Shown here: in pieces, positions 1 through 8,403 of the stretch
Numbering within the stretch: the stretch's first letter is position 1
How the letters are laid out: every line of letters begins with the position of its first letter
From: GCA-2698665 sp038101125
Lineage (GTDB): Bacteria > Pseudomonadota > Gammaproteobacteria > GCA-002705445 > GCA-002716945
Assembly (NCBI GenBank): GCA_038101125.1
Contig: JAYNVZ010000026.1
Coordinates: 1 to 15,497 of the forward strand
DNA length: 15,497 nucleotides
Reading direction: 5' to 3'
Program-made: the position numbers and the translations under genes
The notes under the pieces: model-generated
The model's database searches: none
What the model was told of the DNA's origin: nothing
What the model saw: the letters and a program-made list of their open reading frames with translations, nothing else

Positions 1-1308
1 ATAGCGATTGCATCTACACTAAGTGTATCTCTAATTGATCAACTAGGCCCCAGAGAATCATTAATGTTTCTTCCTCTAGCATTGGCATCCCTAGGGCTGC
101 TATGTTCAATATCAGGTATTCTTATAGTTAAATATCTTGCAAGAACAACATCAACTGAAAAAATAAGTGGTGCACTTCGAGGTGGAACTTTCTCTGCAGC
201 AGTTATATTTATATTTTTTTCATATTTAGTTATAGACTTACTCTCTCTTAATTCTAATATCTGGTATGCAGTTTTAGCTGGAACATTTGGTGGTGTAATA
301 ATTGGGTTAGTAACAGAATATTATACTGGCGGTGCTCCCGTTAGAAAAATTGCTGGTCAAGGTGAAACAGGCCCAGCTACTGTTATCACAACAGGTTTAG
401 CGATTGGGTTAGAATCGGTTGTTGTTCCAATTTTATCGATTGCAGTGATTATATTTATAGCCAATGCTTACGCAGATTTATATGGAGTGGGAATCGCTGC
501 TGTTGGTATGTTGGCTACGGTCGGTATTACAATGGCTATTGATGCATATGGTCCTGTAGCTGACAACGCAGGTGGTATTGCTGAAATGGCAGGGCTAGGA
601 GAAGATACAAGAAAAATTACTGATAGCTTAGATGAAGTTGGGAATACTACAGCAGCCATTGGAAAAGGATTTGCAATTGGAGCTGCAGCTTTAGCTGCTC
701 TAGCTATAATTACTGCTTTTGTTCAAGAAGTAAATCATGGCAGGGAAGTCCCCATTGAATTATTACTTACAGACACCAATGTGTTGATAGGTTTGTTTAT
801 AGGCGGCATGATTCCATTTCTTGTAGCATCATTAACAATTACTGCTGTAGGTGATGCTGCTTATGAAATGATAAATGAGATAAGAAGACAATTTAAGGAA
901 ATACCTGGTTTACTAGAAGGTACTGGAAAACCAGATAATGCAAGATGTATTGAAATAGCAACGACAGCAGCATTAAAGAAAATGATACTGCCAGGATCAA
1001 TCGCTGTGTTTTCTCCAGTAGTCATAGGCTTAGGGTTTGGTCCTGAAATGTTAGGTGGTTTACTAGGTGGCGGGCTACTAGGTTGCGTTTTGTTAGCTTT
1101 AACAATGTCTAATGCTGGTGGAGCATGGGATAATGCAAAAAAATTCGTTGAACAAGGAAATCTTGGTGGGAAAGGTTCCGATGTACATAAAGCCGCAGTG
1201 GTTGGCGATACAGTGGGTGATCCATTGAAAGATACTTCTGGACCGTCAATGAATATTTTAATTAATGTGATGGCAATAGTAAGTCTTGTAATTGCGCCAT
1301 TACTGTAA
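1..1308 (+). CDS. hppA: Membrane-integral pyrophosphatase (ion-pumping H+- or Na+-PPase), C-terminal part, 5' end outside window
   Basis: The protein hydrolyses pyrophosphate in the inner membrane and couples this to H+ or Na+ export. The reading frame is open from base 1, before the first ATG at 64, so the gene is cut by the window edge; about 435 residues are present of the usual 650-700. Visible family marks are DAYGPVADNAGG (near 538-573), GNTTAAIGKG (640-669) and the C-terminal GDTVGDPLKDTSGPS, with many hydrophobic helices between. The Ala after GNTT, where K+-independent enzymes have Lys, points to the K+-dependent subtype. H+ and Na+ pumps cannot be told apart with confidence from this part. 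The gene ends 17 bases before adk, so the two are probably co-transcribed; adenylate kinase and a PPase both act on nucleotide energy balance. Confidence 0.95.
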   Translation: MAIASTLSVSLIDQLGPRESLMFLPLALASLGLLCSISGILIVKYLARTTSTEKISGALRGGTFSAAVIFIFFSYLVIDLLSLNSNIWYAVLAGTFGGVIIGLVTEYYTGGAPVRKIAGQGETGPATVITTGLAIGLESVVVPILSIAVIIFIANAYADLYGVGIAAVGMLATVGITMAIDAYGPVADNAGGIAEMAGLGEDTRKITDSLDEVGNTTAAIGKGFAIGAAALAALAIITAFVQEVNHGREVPIELLLTDTNVLIGLFIGGMIPFLVASLTITAVGDAAYEMINEIRRQFKEIPGLLEGTGKPDNARCIEIATTAALKKMILPGSIAVFSPVVIGLGFGPEMLGGLLGGGLLGCVLLALTMSNAGGAWDNAKKFVEQGNLGGKGSDVHKAAVVGDTVGDPLKDTSGPSMNILINVMAIVSLVIAPLL

Positions 1309-1325
1309 CTATTAGGAGAAGAATT

Positions 1326-1967
1326 ATGAATATATTATTTTTAGGAGCACCAGGTTGTGGCAAGGGTACGCAATCAAAATTTATCATAAAAGAGTTTGGT
1401 ATTCCCCAAATTTCAACAGGTGATCTTTTGAGAGAAGAAATAAAAGGTGGTTCAAGCCTTGGAGAAGAAATTCAAGAAATCATGTCAACTGGAAAATTTG
1501 TCAGTGATGATTTAGTTCTATCCCTAGTTTCAAAAAAACTTGACCAAGATGAATGCAAAAAAGGTTTTATACTTGATGGTTATCCAAGAAATATTTCTCA
1601 AGCAAAAAGTTTGGATGAACTATTTATAGCTAAAAATATTGCACTAGAATATGTCTTTTTAATAGACGTTCCATTTGAAACTTTGATCAAAAGATGCACT
1701 GGAAGATTATTATGTACTACTAGTGGATATATTGGAAATACAGACAAAGGAGAAAAAGTAGGAGATAAATGTGAAGGTGGCGGCGTACTATATCAAAGAG
1801 AAGATGATAAAGAAGAAACCGTTAAAAATAGGTTAAATGTCTACCAAGAGCAAACTGCTCCTATAATTGATTTTTACCAAAGCAAAGGCATACTTCACAA
1901 AATGCTTGGTGGGAATGATCCAGCAGAATTATCCAAAAAAATTGCTTCTGTTTTAAAGGCAAGTTAA
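1326..1967 (+). CDS. adk: Adenylate kinase
   Basis: Cytosolic enzyme interconverting ATP + AMP and 2 ADP. At 213 residues it has the usual length. The P-loop GAPGCGKGT is at residues 7-15, the AMP-site ISTGDLLRE at 29-37, and DGYPRN (normally DGFPRT) at 84-89. The LID begins with GRLLC at 126 and ends in QREDDKEETVKNRL. The LID looks like the zinc-binding type but only half its cysteines remain: C130 and C149 are present, while the partners are S133 and G146. A clear AGGAG lies 7 bases before the ATG, which fixes the start. It follows the pyrophosphatase by 17 bases. The family call is certain; what the broken zinc site means is inference. Confidence 0.97.
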   Translation: MNILFLGAPGCGKGTQSKFIIKEFGIPQISTGDLLREEIKGGSSLGEEIQEIMSTGKFVSDDLVLSLVSKKLDQDECKKGFILDGYPRNISQAKSLDELFIAKNIALEYVFLIDVPFETLIKRCTGRLLCTTSGYIGNTDKGEKVGDKCEGGGVLYQREDDKEETVKNRLNVYQEQTAPIIDFYQSKGILHKMLGGNDPAELSKKIASVLKAS

Positions 1968-2010
1968 TAACTTTGGGTCTATAACTACTGCTACTCTACT
2001 TTTGATTCCA

Positions 2011-2019
2011 TGATATAAT
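2011..2019 (+). promoter_or_regulatory. Extended -10 promoter of the lptD run
   Basis: The nine bases read TGATATAAT, a perfect extended -10 (TGn + TATAAT). No good -35 is seen 16-18 bases upstream, which fits extended -10 promoters. The -10 ends only 10 bases before the lptD ATG at 2030, so transcription would start about 2-4 bases before the start codon. No Shine-Dalgarno sequence is present, so the message may be leaderless. Confidence 0.6.
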
Positions 2020-2029
2020 CATTTTTATC

Positions 2030-4765
2030 ATGTTTAGACAGCATATTAAAAGACTTATACATAGCACATTTATCTTAATATTCTTCAATAGTATGAATAT
2101 ACATGCTGCTGTAATCCCTAATATCTCTCTGCCGGATGAAGAAATTCTTGAACTACTTGAATCTGGCCCAGATTGGCTACCTAAACCATATAAAGCTCCC
2201 ATAGAACAGGGAGTTCTACTTAATAAAGAGAATCTAGCCAAAGTCATACCTGGTCTTAGTAAAGAGCAGGTAAAATTCTTGCTTGGTACTCCGACAATAA
2301 TTGATTTATTTCATGTCGATCGATGGGACTATGTTTATTATGAAAGAACTGAGAATGGATTTACCGACCCTAAGAGAATCACAGTAGTATTTAAAAATGA
2401 AAAAGTTGGCGAAGTATATAATCAAGATAAACTTATAAAAAAAATGGGTGCTGAAATTGAAAGTGACTATACTAATGCCCCAGTAGATGAAAATATTCAG
2501 ATAACTGATGAAGAGAATCTATTTCAAGAAATTATCATAGCTAAGAGAGCTGATTATTTAATAGCTACAAAAAAAAATAAACTACCTGTTTGTATAGATG
2601 ATGAGTTTGAAGACTATCTTTCTCAAAAAACTTTATATGATGCCGATGAAGATACACTAGAGGTTCGCTCAGATAAACAAAATCAAGATGAGGATGGGAT
2701 ATTTTATGCTTCAGGGAATGTTGAAATTGAAAGAGCTAACGATTTGATAAAATCTGACAAAGCCAACTTCAATGCTGATACAGGTGTCCTAGCTGCTGAT
2801 GGCAATGTTAAATATCTAACTGAAGACTTGTCACTATATGCGAATGAAGGTGGGTATAATAGTCAAAATGATACAGTTTCATTCTCTAATACTAAATATA
2901 AATTCCCTTCTCAAAAAAGACCTGGAAGAGGTGAATCTGACAATATATTTATTGATGATAAGGGTCTTGTGTATCTGACACCCAGTAGCTATACAACATG
3001 TGGATTGGATGATCCAGACTGGGAGTTAGTGTCATCAAAAACTATACTTTATAGGGATACAGATAGAGGTCATGCATATAACATACTTCTGAAATATAAA
3101 AATATACCCCTATTATATTCACCATTCTTTAGTTTTCCATTAAGCAGTGATAGACATAGTGGTTTCCTACTCCCATCAATTGGTAGTTCTGGAGAGAGTG
3201 GGACCGTTGTCTCGACTCCCTATTATTTTAACATTTCTGAAAATATGGACTTCACATTTACCCCAACAAACTATTCGGGAAGAGGTGTAATGATAAATGG
3301 TCAATTTCGCCACAAATCAAGTGACAGTGATACTGAGATTGAATTTACTCATATGGACAAGGATGACATCAAAGGTGAAAGCCGTCATGCATATTCAATG
3401 AGAGATAATAGGGTATACAAAAATACTCTTGTCCCTTCTCAGGATGGACAGTGGAACGGCTCCCTTGTTACCTCAAAGATAGATATAGGAGGTATTTCAG
3501 ATTTAACTTTTCTTGATGACTTTGGTAATAGCATATCAAGAATTGGTAGGACTCATATTACAAGAGAGTTTAAACTAGATAGAACAGATTATAGTAAGCT
3601 TGGCTACCTAAAGTCATCTATTAGGGCAGCGGATTATCAGTTGGTGAAAACAGATCTACAAGAACAATATAGCGTTCTACCTCAAGCTAGAGTTGAATAT
3701 TCTAGTTATGAAAAAAACAATAGTTTCAATTATAAATTTAATGGTGAACTATCAATTTTTGATCACACCTATGCTACTAAAGCTACTGGATCAAGGCTTA
3801 CATTATATCCTTCTGTTGAATACCATGTTAAAAACATAGGCTGGGAAATAATCCCCAAATTTGGAGTAAAGCATAGATCTTATAGTCTCTCTGGCAATAG
3901 TAAAAACAGTATTTCTGATACCACGCCTATCATAAGTCTCAGGGGTAAAATGTTATTTGATAAAATGCAGACTAAAGATATTTTACAAACCTTGGAACCA
4001 GAAATGTATTTCCTATATGTACCTTCATCAAATCAAGATGATATACCTATTTTTGATGCTGGAGAAAATGATTTAAAGTATAACTTATTTTCTGAGAATA
4101 AATTTTATGGTGAAGATAGGTTGAATGATGCGAAGCAACTTACCTTAGCATTAACATCGAGTATTGTTGATACATCAAGTGGCAATGAACTTTTAAGAGG
4201 AACCATAGGACAGATTTTCTATCTAGATGATAGATCTGTGAATTTAAATGATAGTGTTACAAGTCACACTAATGTCTCTAATATGCTTGGGCTAGTTAGT
4301 GCTAGGCTATCAGATTACTGGAGACTTTCTGGATATTCAGAATATAATCCACATAGAGGTTATGGAGAGAAAAACCAAATCAGATTATCTTATAAAAGAC
4401 CATATGGAAAACAAAACCAAATCTTCAACTCAAGCTACAGATTCTCTAGAGGAACCCAAGAAGAGGTTGATTTTTCAACTGTTATTCCAGTTAATAGCAG
4501 ATTGTCATTGATAGGCAAGATTAACTATTCTTTTAATAATAGACGAAGTAATACAGAGGATATGCTTGAGAAAATGTTTGGTGTTGAATATGAAAGTTGC
4601 TGTTATGGTCTGAAATTTGTTATAAGAGATTACTGGAACGGCAGTAAAACTGACAATGCTTTTTATTTTGAATTTTTACCAAAAGGAATAGCAACTTCAA
4701 ACAATCAAACAGCTAGGTTGTTAAGAGAAGGTATTTTGGGATATCAAGATGTATTTGATTACTAA
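2030..4765 (+). CDS. lptD: LPS-assembly protein LptD with an inserted N-terminal BamE-like (SmpA/OmlA) domain
   Basis: Outer-membrane beta-barrel that, with LptE, places lipopolysaccharide in the outer leaflet. The protein has 911 residues; E. coli LptD has 784. A signal peptide (about 1-26, ending NIHA) comes first. Residues 54-130 then match BamE: YKAPIEQGVLL, PGLSKEQVKFLLGTP, RWDYVYY and a final beta-strand ITVVFKNEKVGEVY. After a linker comes the LptD N-terminal domain (about 186-305), followed by the barrel. All four disulfide cysteines of LptD are present: C188, C324 (in YTTCGLDDPDW) and the pair C857-C858 (YESCCYG). There is no lipobox cysteine, so the BamE-like part would be held by the barrel and not by a lipid. 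The ATG at 2030 is needed for the signal peptide. surA overlaps its end by 17 bases. The LptD and BamE matches are clear; the functional link between them is inference. Confidence 0.95.
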   Translation: MFRQHIKRLIHSTFILIFFNSMNIHAAVIPNISLPDEEILELLESGPDWLPKPYKAPIEQGVLLNKENLAKVIPGLSKEQVKFLLGTPTIIDLFHVDRWDYVYYERTENGFTDPKRITVVFKNEKVGEVYNQDKLIKKMGAEIESDYTNAPVDENIQITDEENLFQEIIIAKRADYLIATKKNKLPVCIDDEFEDYLSQKTLYDADEDTLEVRSDKQNQDEDGIFYASGNVEIERANDLIKSDKANFNADTGVLAADGNVKYLTEDLSLYANEGGYNSQNDTVSFSNTKYKFPSQKRPGRGESDNIFIDDKGLVYLTPSSYTTCGLDDPDWELVSSKTILYRDTDRGHAYNILLKYKNIPLLYSPFFSFPLSSDRHSGFLLPSIGSSGESGTVVSTPYYFNISENMDFTFTPTNYSGRGVMINGQFRHKSSDSDTEIEFTHMDKDDIKGESRHAYSMRDNRVYKNTLVPSQDGQWNGSLVTSKIDIGGISDLTFLDDFGNSISRIGRTHITREFKLDRTDYSKLGYLKSSIRAADYQLVKTDLQEQYSVLPQARVEYSSYEKNNSFNYKFNGELSIFDHTYATKATGSRLTLYPSVEYHVKNIGWEIIPKFGVKHRSYSLSGNSKNSISDTTPIISLRGKMLFDKMQTKDILQTLEPEMYFLYVPSSNQDDIPIFDAGENDLKYNLFSENKFYGEDRLNDAKQLTLALTSSIVDTSSGNELLRGTIGQIFYLDDRSVNLNDSVTSHTNVSNMLGLVSARLSDYWRLSGYSEYNPHRGYGEKNQIRLSYKRPYGKQNQIFNSSYRFSRGTQEEVDFSTVIPVNSRLSLIGKINYSFNNRRSNTEDMLEKMFGVEYESCCYGLKFVIRDYWNGSKTDNAFYFEFLPKGIATSNNQTARLLREGILGYQDVFDY

Positions 4766-6014
4766 TATCACTAAAAATATATTATTTTTTACACTTCTGA
4801 TCATGATATCTATTGCTAATGCTTCAGATTATGATGACAGAATCATTGCAATTGTTAATGACAAAGTAATCCTTAAGTCTGAAGTTCAAGATGCAATAGA
4901 TAACTTATCACCGGAGATGATTACCAAAGAGTATAGCATGTTGTCTGATCAAGAAATTATTAATAAAGCCTTGCAAAATCTAGTTGAAACTAATTTGCTC
5001 ATCCAAGCTGCTGATAGATTTGGGATTAGGATTTCAGATATAGCACTTGAGAATGAGCTTCAACGTATAGCTTCAACACAAAATCTATCAATTAATGACT
5101 TTAGAAAGACTATTATAGATCAGGGAGGAAACTATTCTAAATTTATAAATGACTTGAGAAACAAAATGACAATAGAAACATTATTTGTTTCACAGTTTTA
5201 CTCAAGAATGAATGTTACTGAAGAAGAAGTCGAGAATTTCATTAAAAGAGAAGATATTAATCAATATGGAAATATTGAATATGATTTGATTGAATTTGTA
5301 ATAGAAGATGAACAAAAAGAACTTACTCCAGAGATCATTAATGATGTTTATCTGAGTATTTTAGATCAAGGGTTTAATAACACAAAAGTAAAATATAACA
5401 ATCTTAATATTAAGATAAAAAATATAGGACTAATAGAACAAGATAAACTACCAAGTGTATTTCTGAAAGCGCTTAGGGGTAAGTTAAATGATAAGTTCAC
5501 AGAATTAATTACTAGCTCTAAAGGATACCATGTTCTTAATGTTGTAAATTCAATTAATAAGACTTCCTCTATAGTTAATGAATATAAGGTAAGACATATA
5601 CTCTTAGAGCCGAATGTAATGACTGACAGCAAAGAAATAAATAAAAAACTATTGGATATGAAAAATCAAATTAAGAATCTAGATGATTTTATCCTATTTG
5701 CTAAAAAGTTCTCTGAGGATAAAGGCTCGGGATATAAAGGTGGTGATCTTGGATATCAAAGACCAAAAGCGTTAGTGAAAGAGTTTGCCGATGTTATGAA
5801 AAACACACCATTGAAAAAAATTAGTGATCCATTTCAAACTAGATTTGGATGGCATATATTATATGTAGAAAATGTTAGATCTATTGATGATACAAAATCA
5901 TTGATTAGAAAAAATATCGCGAATATTATCAGATCAAATAAAGCCAAAGCAGAACGAGATGATTGGGTTGCTAAATTAAAAGAGCAAGCATATATTGAAA
6001 TTAAAGAGTTTTAA
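4749..6014 (+). CDS. surA: Periplasmic chaperone/peptidyl-prolyl isomerase SurA
   Basis: SurA carries unfolded outer-membrane proteins, including LptD, to the BAM complex. The protein is 421 residues (E. coli 428). A signal peptide (1-25, ending SIANA) precedes the mature start SDYDDRIIAIVNDKVILKSE, the standard SurA N-terminal chaperone domain. The second parvulin domain lies at about 278-376, with EYKVRHILLE, FSEDKGSGYKGGDLGY and FQTRFGWHILYV. The region where the first parvulin domain should be (about 170-272) keeps only faint similarity, as in many inactive first domains. The start lies inside lptD (17-base overlap), indicating translational coupling of barrel and chaperone. The next in-frame ATG would leave too short a signal peptide. 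Confidence 0.96.
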   Translation: MYLITNITKNILFFTLLIMISIANASDYDDRIIAIVNDKVILKSEVQDAIDNLSPEMITKEYSMLSDQEIINKALQNLVETNLLIQAADRFGIRISDIALENELQRIASTQNLSINDFRKTIIDQGGNYSKFINDLRNKMTIETLFVSQFYSRMNVTEEEVENFIKREDINQYGNIEYDLIEFVIEDEQKELTPEIINDVYLSILDQGFNNTKVKYNNLNIKIKNIGLIEQDKLPSVFLKALRGKLNDKFTELITSSKGYHVLNVVNSINKTSSIVNEYKVRHILLEPNVMTDSKEINKKLLDMKNQIKNLDDFILFAKKFSEDKGSGYKGGDLGYQRPKALVKEFADVMKNTPLKKISDPFQTRFGWHILYVENVRSIDDTKSLIRKNIANIIRSNKAKAERDDWVAKLKEQAYIEIKEF

Positions 6015-6016
6015 AT

Positions 6017-6994
6017 TTGAATAAGACATTAATTACATTAGGTGAACCAGCAGGCATAGGTCCTGACCTATGTGTCATGCTTGCAAAAAATTATCTTACT
6101 CGTAATACTGTAGTGATTGCCGACCCATTTCTAATTGAGAGCAGTTCTAAGGTACTTAAAAAAAAAGTTGATCTAAATATCCTTGATGATATTGATTCTA
6201 AGACACTTGCAGGGCCCTCTACTATTAATGTCTTACCCATAAACCTCAGAGCAAAGAATATGCCTGGAAAACTTAATCCAAAGAATGCGGGCTATGTGAT
6301 AGAAACTATAAAAAAAGCTGCTGATTTATGTCTTATGGGGAAAGCTAACTCAATGGTGACTGGGCCAATAAGTAAGTCTGTTTTAAATGATGGTGGATAT
6401 AAGATTTCTGGACATACTGAGTTTTTAGCTAATATATGTAAACATAAATCGGTAATGATGCTTATGAACTCTTATATGAAGGTAGCTCTTCATACAACCC
6501 ATGTACCATTACAGAATGTGCATAAATATATAACGATTGAATCTATAAAAAAAACTATCGGTATTGTACATGCTGATTTGAAAAATAAATTTGGTATAAA
6601 AAAACCAAAAATATTAGTTACTGGATTAAATCCACATGCCGGCGAAGATGGCATGCTTGGAGAACAAGATGCCAAAATTATAAGGCCAGCGATAACGGAG
6701 ATGAGAAAAAAGAAAATTGTAGTTGAAGGACCTGTACCTGCAGATACAGCCTTTCTAAAAAAATATATAGAGAGTTTTGATATCATTTTGACTATGTATC
6801 ATGACCAAGGATTACCGGTTATTAAATTTAATAATTTTAAGAAAACTGTTAATGTTACCCTCGGATTACCTATCACAAGAGTCTCAGTGGATCATGGAAC
6901 TGCTTTAGATTTAGTTGGATCTGGAAATATAGATATTTCAAGTTTTGTAGAAGCTATTAGAATTGCTAAATTCATAAGTAATGCGCAATCATAA
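6017..6994 (+). CDS. pdxA: 4-hydroxythreonine-4-phosphate dehydrogenase (vitamin B6 synthesis), TTG start
   Basis: Cytosolic NAD-dependent, metal-dependent dehydrogenase of the DXP-dependent pyridoxal phosphate pathway, working before PdxJ. The protein is 325 residues (E. coli 329). Seen motifs are GEPAGIGPDL at the N-terminus, MVTGPISKS, the metal-binding SGHTEFLA, GLNPHAGEDGMLG, GPVPADTAF, MYHDQGLPVIK and SVDHGTALDLVGSG. The start is a TTG at 6017, two bases after the surA stop. No ATG exists upstream of the conserved GEPAGIGPD motif, and the first downstream ATG would remove it. The 3' end overlaps rsmA by 14 bases. Position between surA and rsmA is the classic gammaproteobacterial order. 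Confidence 0.97.
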   Translation: MNKTLITLGEPAGIGPDLCVMLAKNYLTRNTVVIADPFLIESSSKVLKKKVDLNILDDIDSKTLAGPSTINVLPINLRAKNMPGKLNPKNAGYVIETIKKAADLCLMGKANSMVTGPISKSVLNDGGYKISGHTEFLANICKHKSVMMLMNSYMKVALHTTHVPLQNVHKYITIESIKKTIGIVHADLKNKFGIKKPKILVTGLNPHAGEDGMLGEQDAKIIRPAITEMRKKKIVVEGPVPADTAFLKKYIESFDIILTMYHDQGLPVIKFNNFKKTVNVTLGLPITRVSVDHGTALDLVGSGNIDISSFVEAIRIAKFISNAQS

Positions 6995-7742
6995 AAAGAA
7001 ATTAGGTCAGCACTTTTTAAACGATAAAAATATAATTAATAAAATTATCATGTCCATTAAACCCAAAAAGACTGATTCTTTTCTAGAAATTGGTCCGGGA
7101 GAGGGCGCTTTAACAACTCCTCTATTAGATTTGATTAAGGATATAGTTCTAATAGAAAAAGACAAAGATTTAATACCTTTGCTGCAAGACCGATATATTG
7201 AATCTAAAAATGTAAAAATTGTGAATAGTGATATATTAAAATGTAATCTATCAAATTACCTACTTGGTAAAACGCGTATCATAGGTAATCTACCATATAA
7301 CATATCAACTGAAATTATATTTAAATTATTACCTGCTACATCAGATATAACTGATATGCATTTAATGCTTCAAAAAGAAGTAGTTGATAGGATGGTAGCA
7401 AACCCAGGCTCTAGAGTTTATGGTAGGTTGAGTGTTATGACACAAGTATATTTTAAAGTAACCAAACTATTTGATATTTCTCCTAATGTTTTTGTACCTA
7501 AGCCCAAGGTTCGTTCATCATATATAAATATGATACCTCGGGTATCACCATTTAATGACAATAGTGAAGATAAATTTAAGAAGCTTGTTACCATGATGTT
7601 TACTGCTAGAAGAAAAATGATAAAAACATCGCTAAGAGATTATTTTGATGAGAGTGCTCTTAGGGACCTATCTATAAACCCTAATCATCGCCCAGAGGTT
7701 CTAAGCGTTGAAGACTTTTTAAGGATATCAAAATATGTTTAA
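6981..7742 (+). CDS. rsmA: 16S rRNA dimethyladenosine transferase (A1518/A1519) RsmA/KsgA
   Basis: Uses SAM to dimethylate two adjacent adenosines near the 3' end of 16S rRNA during small-subunit assembly. The protein is 253 residues, slightly shorter than the E. coli enzyme (273). The N-terminal KKLGQHFLND is the family signature. The SAM-binding motif LEIGPGEGALT is at 35-45 and the catalytic GNLPYNIST at 102-110. The C-terminal part has the usual FVPKPKVRSS and FTARRKMIKTSL. It overlaps pdxA by 14 bases and the next gene by 8. In E. coli apaG and apaH follow; here a membrane methyltransferase takes that place. Confidence 0.97.
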   Translation: MRNHKKKLGQHFLNDKNIINKIIMSIKPKKTDSFLEIGPGEGALTTPLLDLIKDIVLIEKDKDLIPLLQDRYIESKNVKIVNSDILKCNLSNYLLGKTRIIGNLPYNISTEIIFKLLPATSDITDMHLMLQKEVVDRMVANPGSRVYGRLSVMTQVYFKVTKLFDISPNVFVPKPKVRSSYINMIPRVSPFNDNSEDKFKKLVTMMFTARRKMIKTSLRDYFDESALRDLSINPNHRPEVLSVEDFLRISKYV

Positions 7743-8403
7743 AAAAATACTTATATATATACTTATTTTTTATTCTATCTCAAACTATTATGATTTCTTT
7801 AGTTGGTACTTTAGCAAAAGTCAGATGGTAGTTGAAGATGCTTTAATGTTATCACTATTGTCATCAATACCCATGTTTCTTGCTTTAATATTGATACATA
7901 TTTTTTACTATCCAACGGGCACGCTTGATCGAGCTAAAGTTATATCTTTTCCTCCAATTATTTTTCTATTTTTTACAAACCTTGCTTTTTTAGTATCAAT
8001 GACAAATATGTATTATTTACAAATGTATAATATCCCTAGAGAACTAGATATCTTTCGCTCTAGTACACTAGGCATATTATCCATTATGATTGCATTAGTG
8101 ATTTTATATTTTTCATTAAGGGAGTTTAATAAAGTTAATGAAGATCCGGTTCCAACATCACCATCTAATTTAATCATAACAAACAGTATTTATGCCTATT
8201 CAAGAAATCCCATGTATCTTGGATTATTAATATTACAAATCGGGCTTGGAATGCTATTGAGTGTGATACACATAACTTTTTTTTCTTTATTTACTTATGT
8301 AGTTTTAAAATACTATGTAATTATTCCAGAAGAAAAGTATTTAGAAGAAAAATTTGGAGAAAAATATCTCAACTATAAAATATCTGTCAGAAGATGGTTT
8401 TAG
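7735..8403 (+). CDS. Membrane methyltransferase of the isoprenylcysteine/phospholipid methyltransferase (ICMT/PEMT) superfamily
   Basis: Inner-membrane protein of 222 residues with about five hydrophobic helices (near 4-20, 38-58, 72-92, 112-127, 160-195). The C-terminal half has the signature of SAM-dependent membrane methyltransferases of the ICMT/PEMT type: YAYSRNPMYLG at 153-163, then PEEKYLEEKFGEKYLNY (198-214) and a terminal VRRW. Substrate cannot be told: candidates include phospholipid head groups and quinone- or prenyl-like lipids. The N-terminal 130 residues show no motif I recognise. It overlaps rsmA by 8 bases and shares its stop with the convergent copper chaperone gene (4-base overlap). 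Family assignment is good, function open. Confidence 0.8.
   Translation: MFKKILIYILIFYSISNYYDFFSWYFSKSQMVVEDALMLSLLSSIPMFLALILIHIFYYPTGTLDRAKVISFPPIIFLFFTNLAFLVSMTNMYYLQMYNIPRELDIFRSSTLGILSIMIALVILYFSLREFNKVNEDPVPTSPSNLIITNSIYAYSRNPMYLGLLILQIGLGMLLSVIHITFFSLFTYVVLKYYVIIPEEKYLEEKFGEKYLNYKISVRRWF

Noticed and set aside
1996..2247. Reverse-strand open frame over the start of lptD
   Set aside because: It lies over the lptD promoter, signal peptide and BamE-like region and has no recognisable product.
5257..5570. Loss of the first parvulin domain of SurA as a novelty
   Set aside because: Degenerate or missing first isomerase domains are common in SurA proteins and length is near normal.
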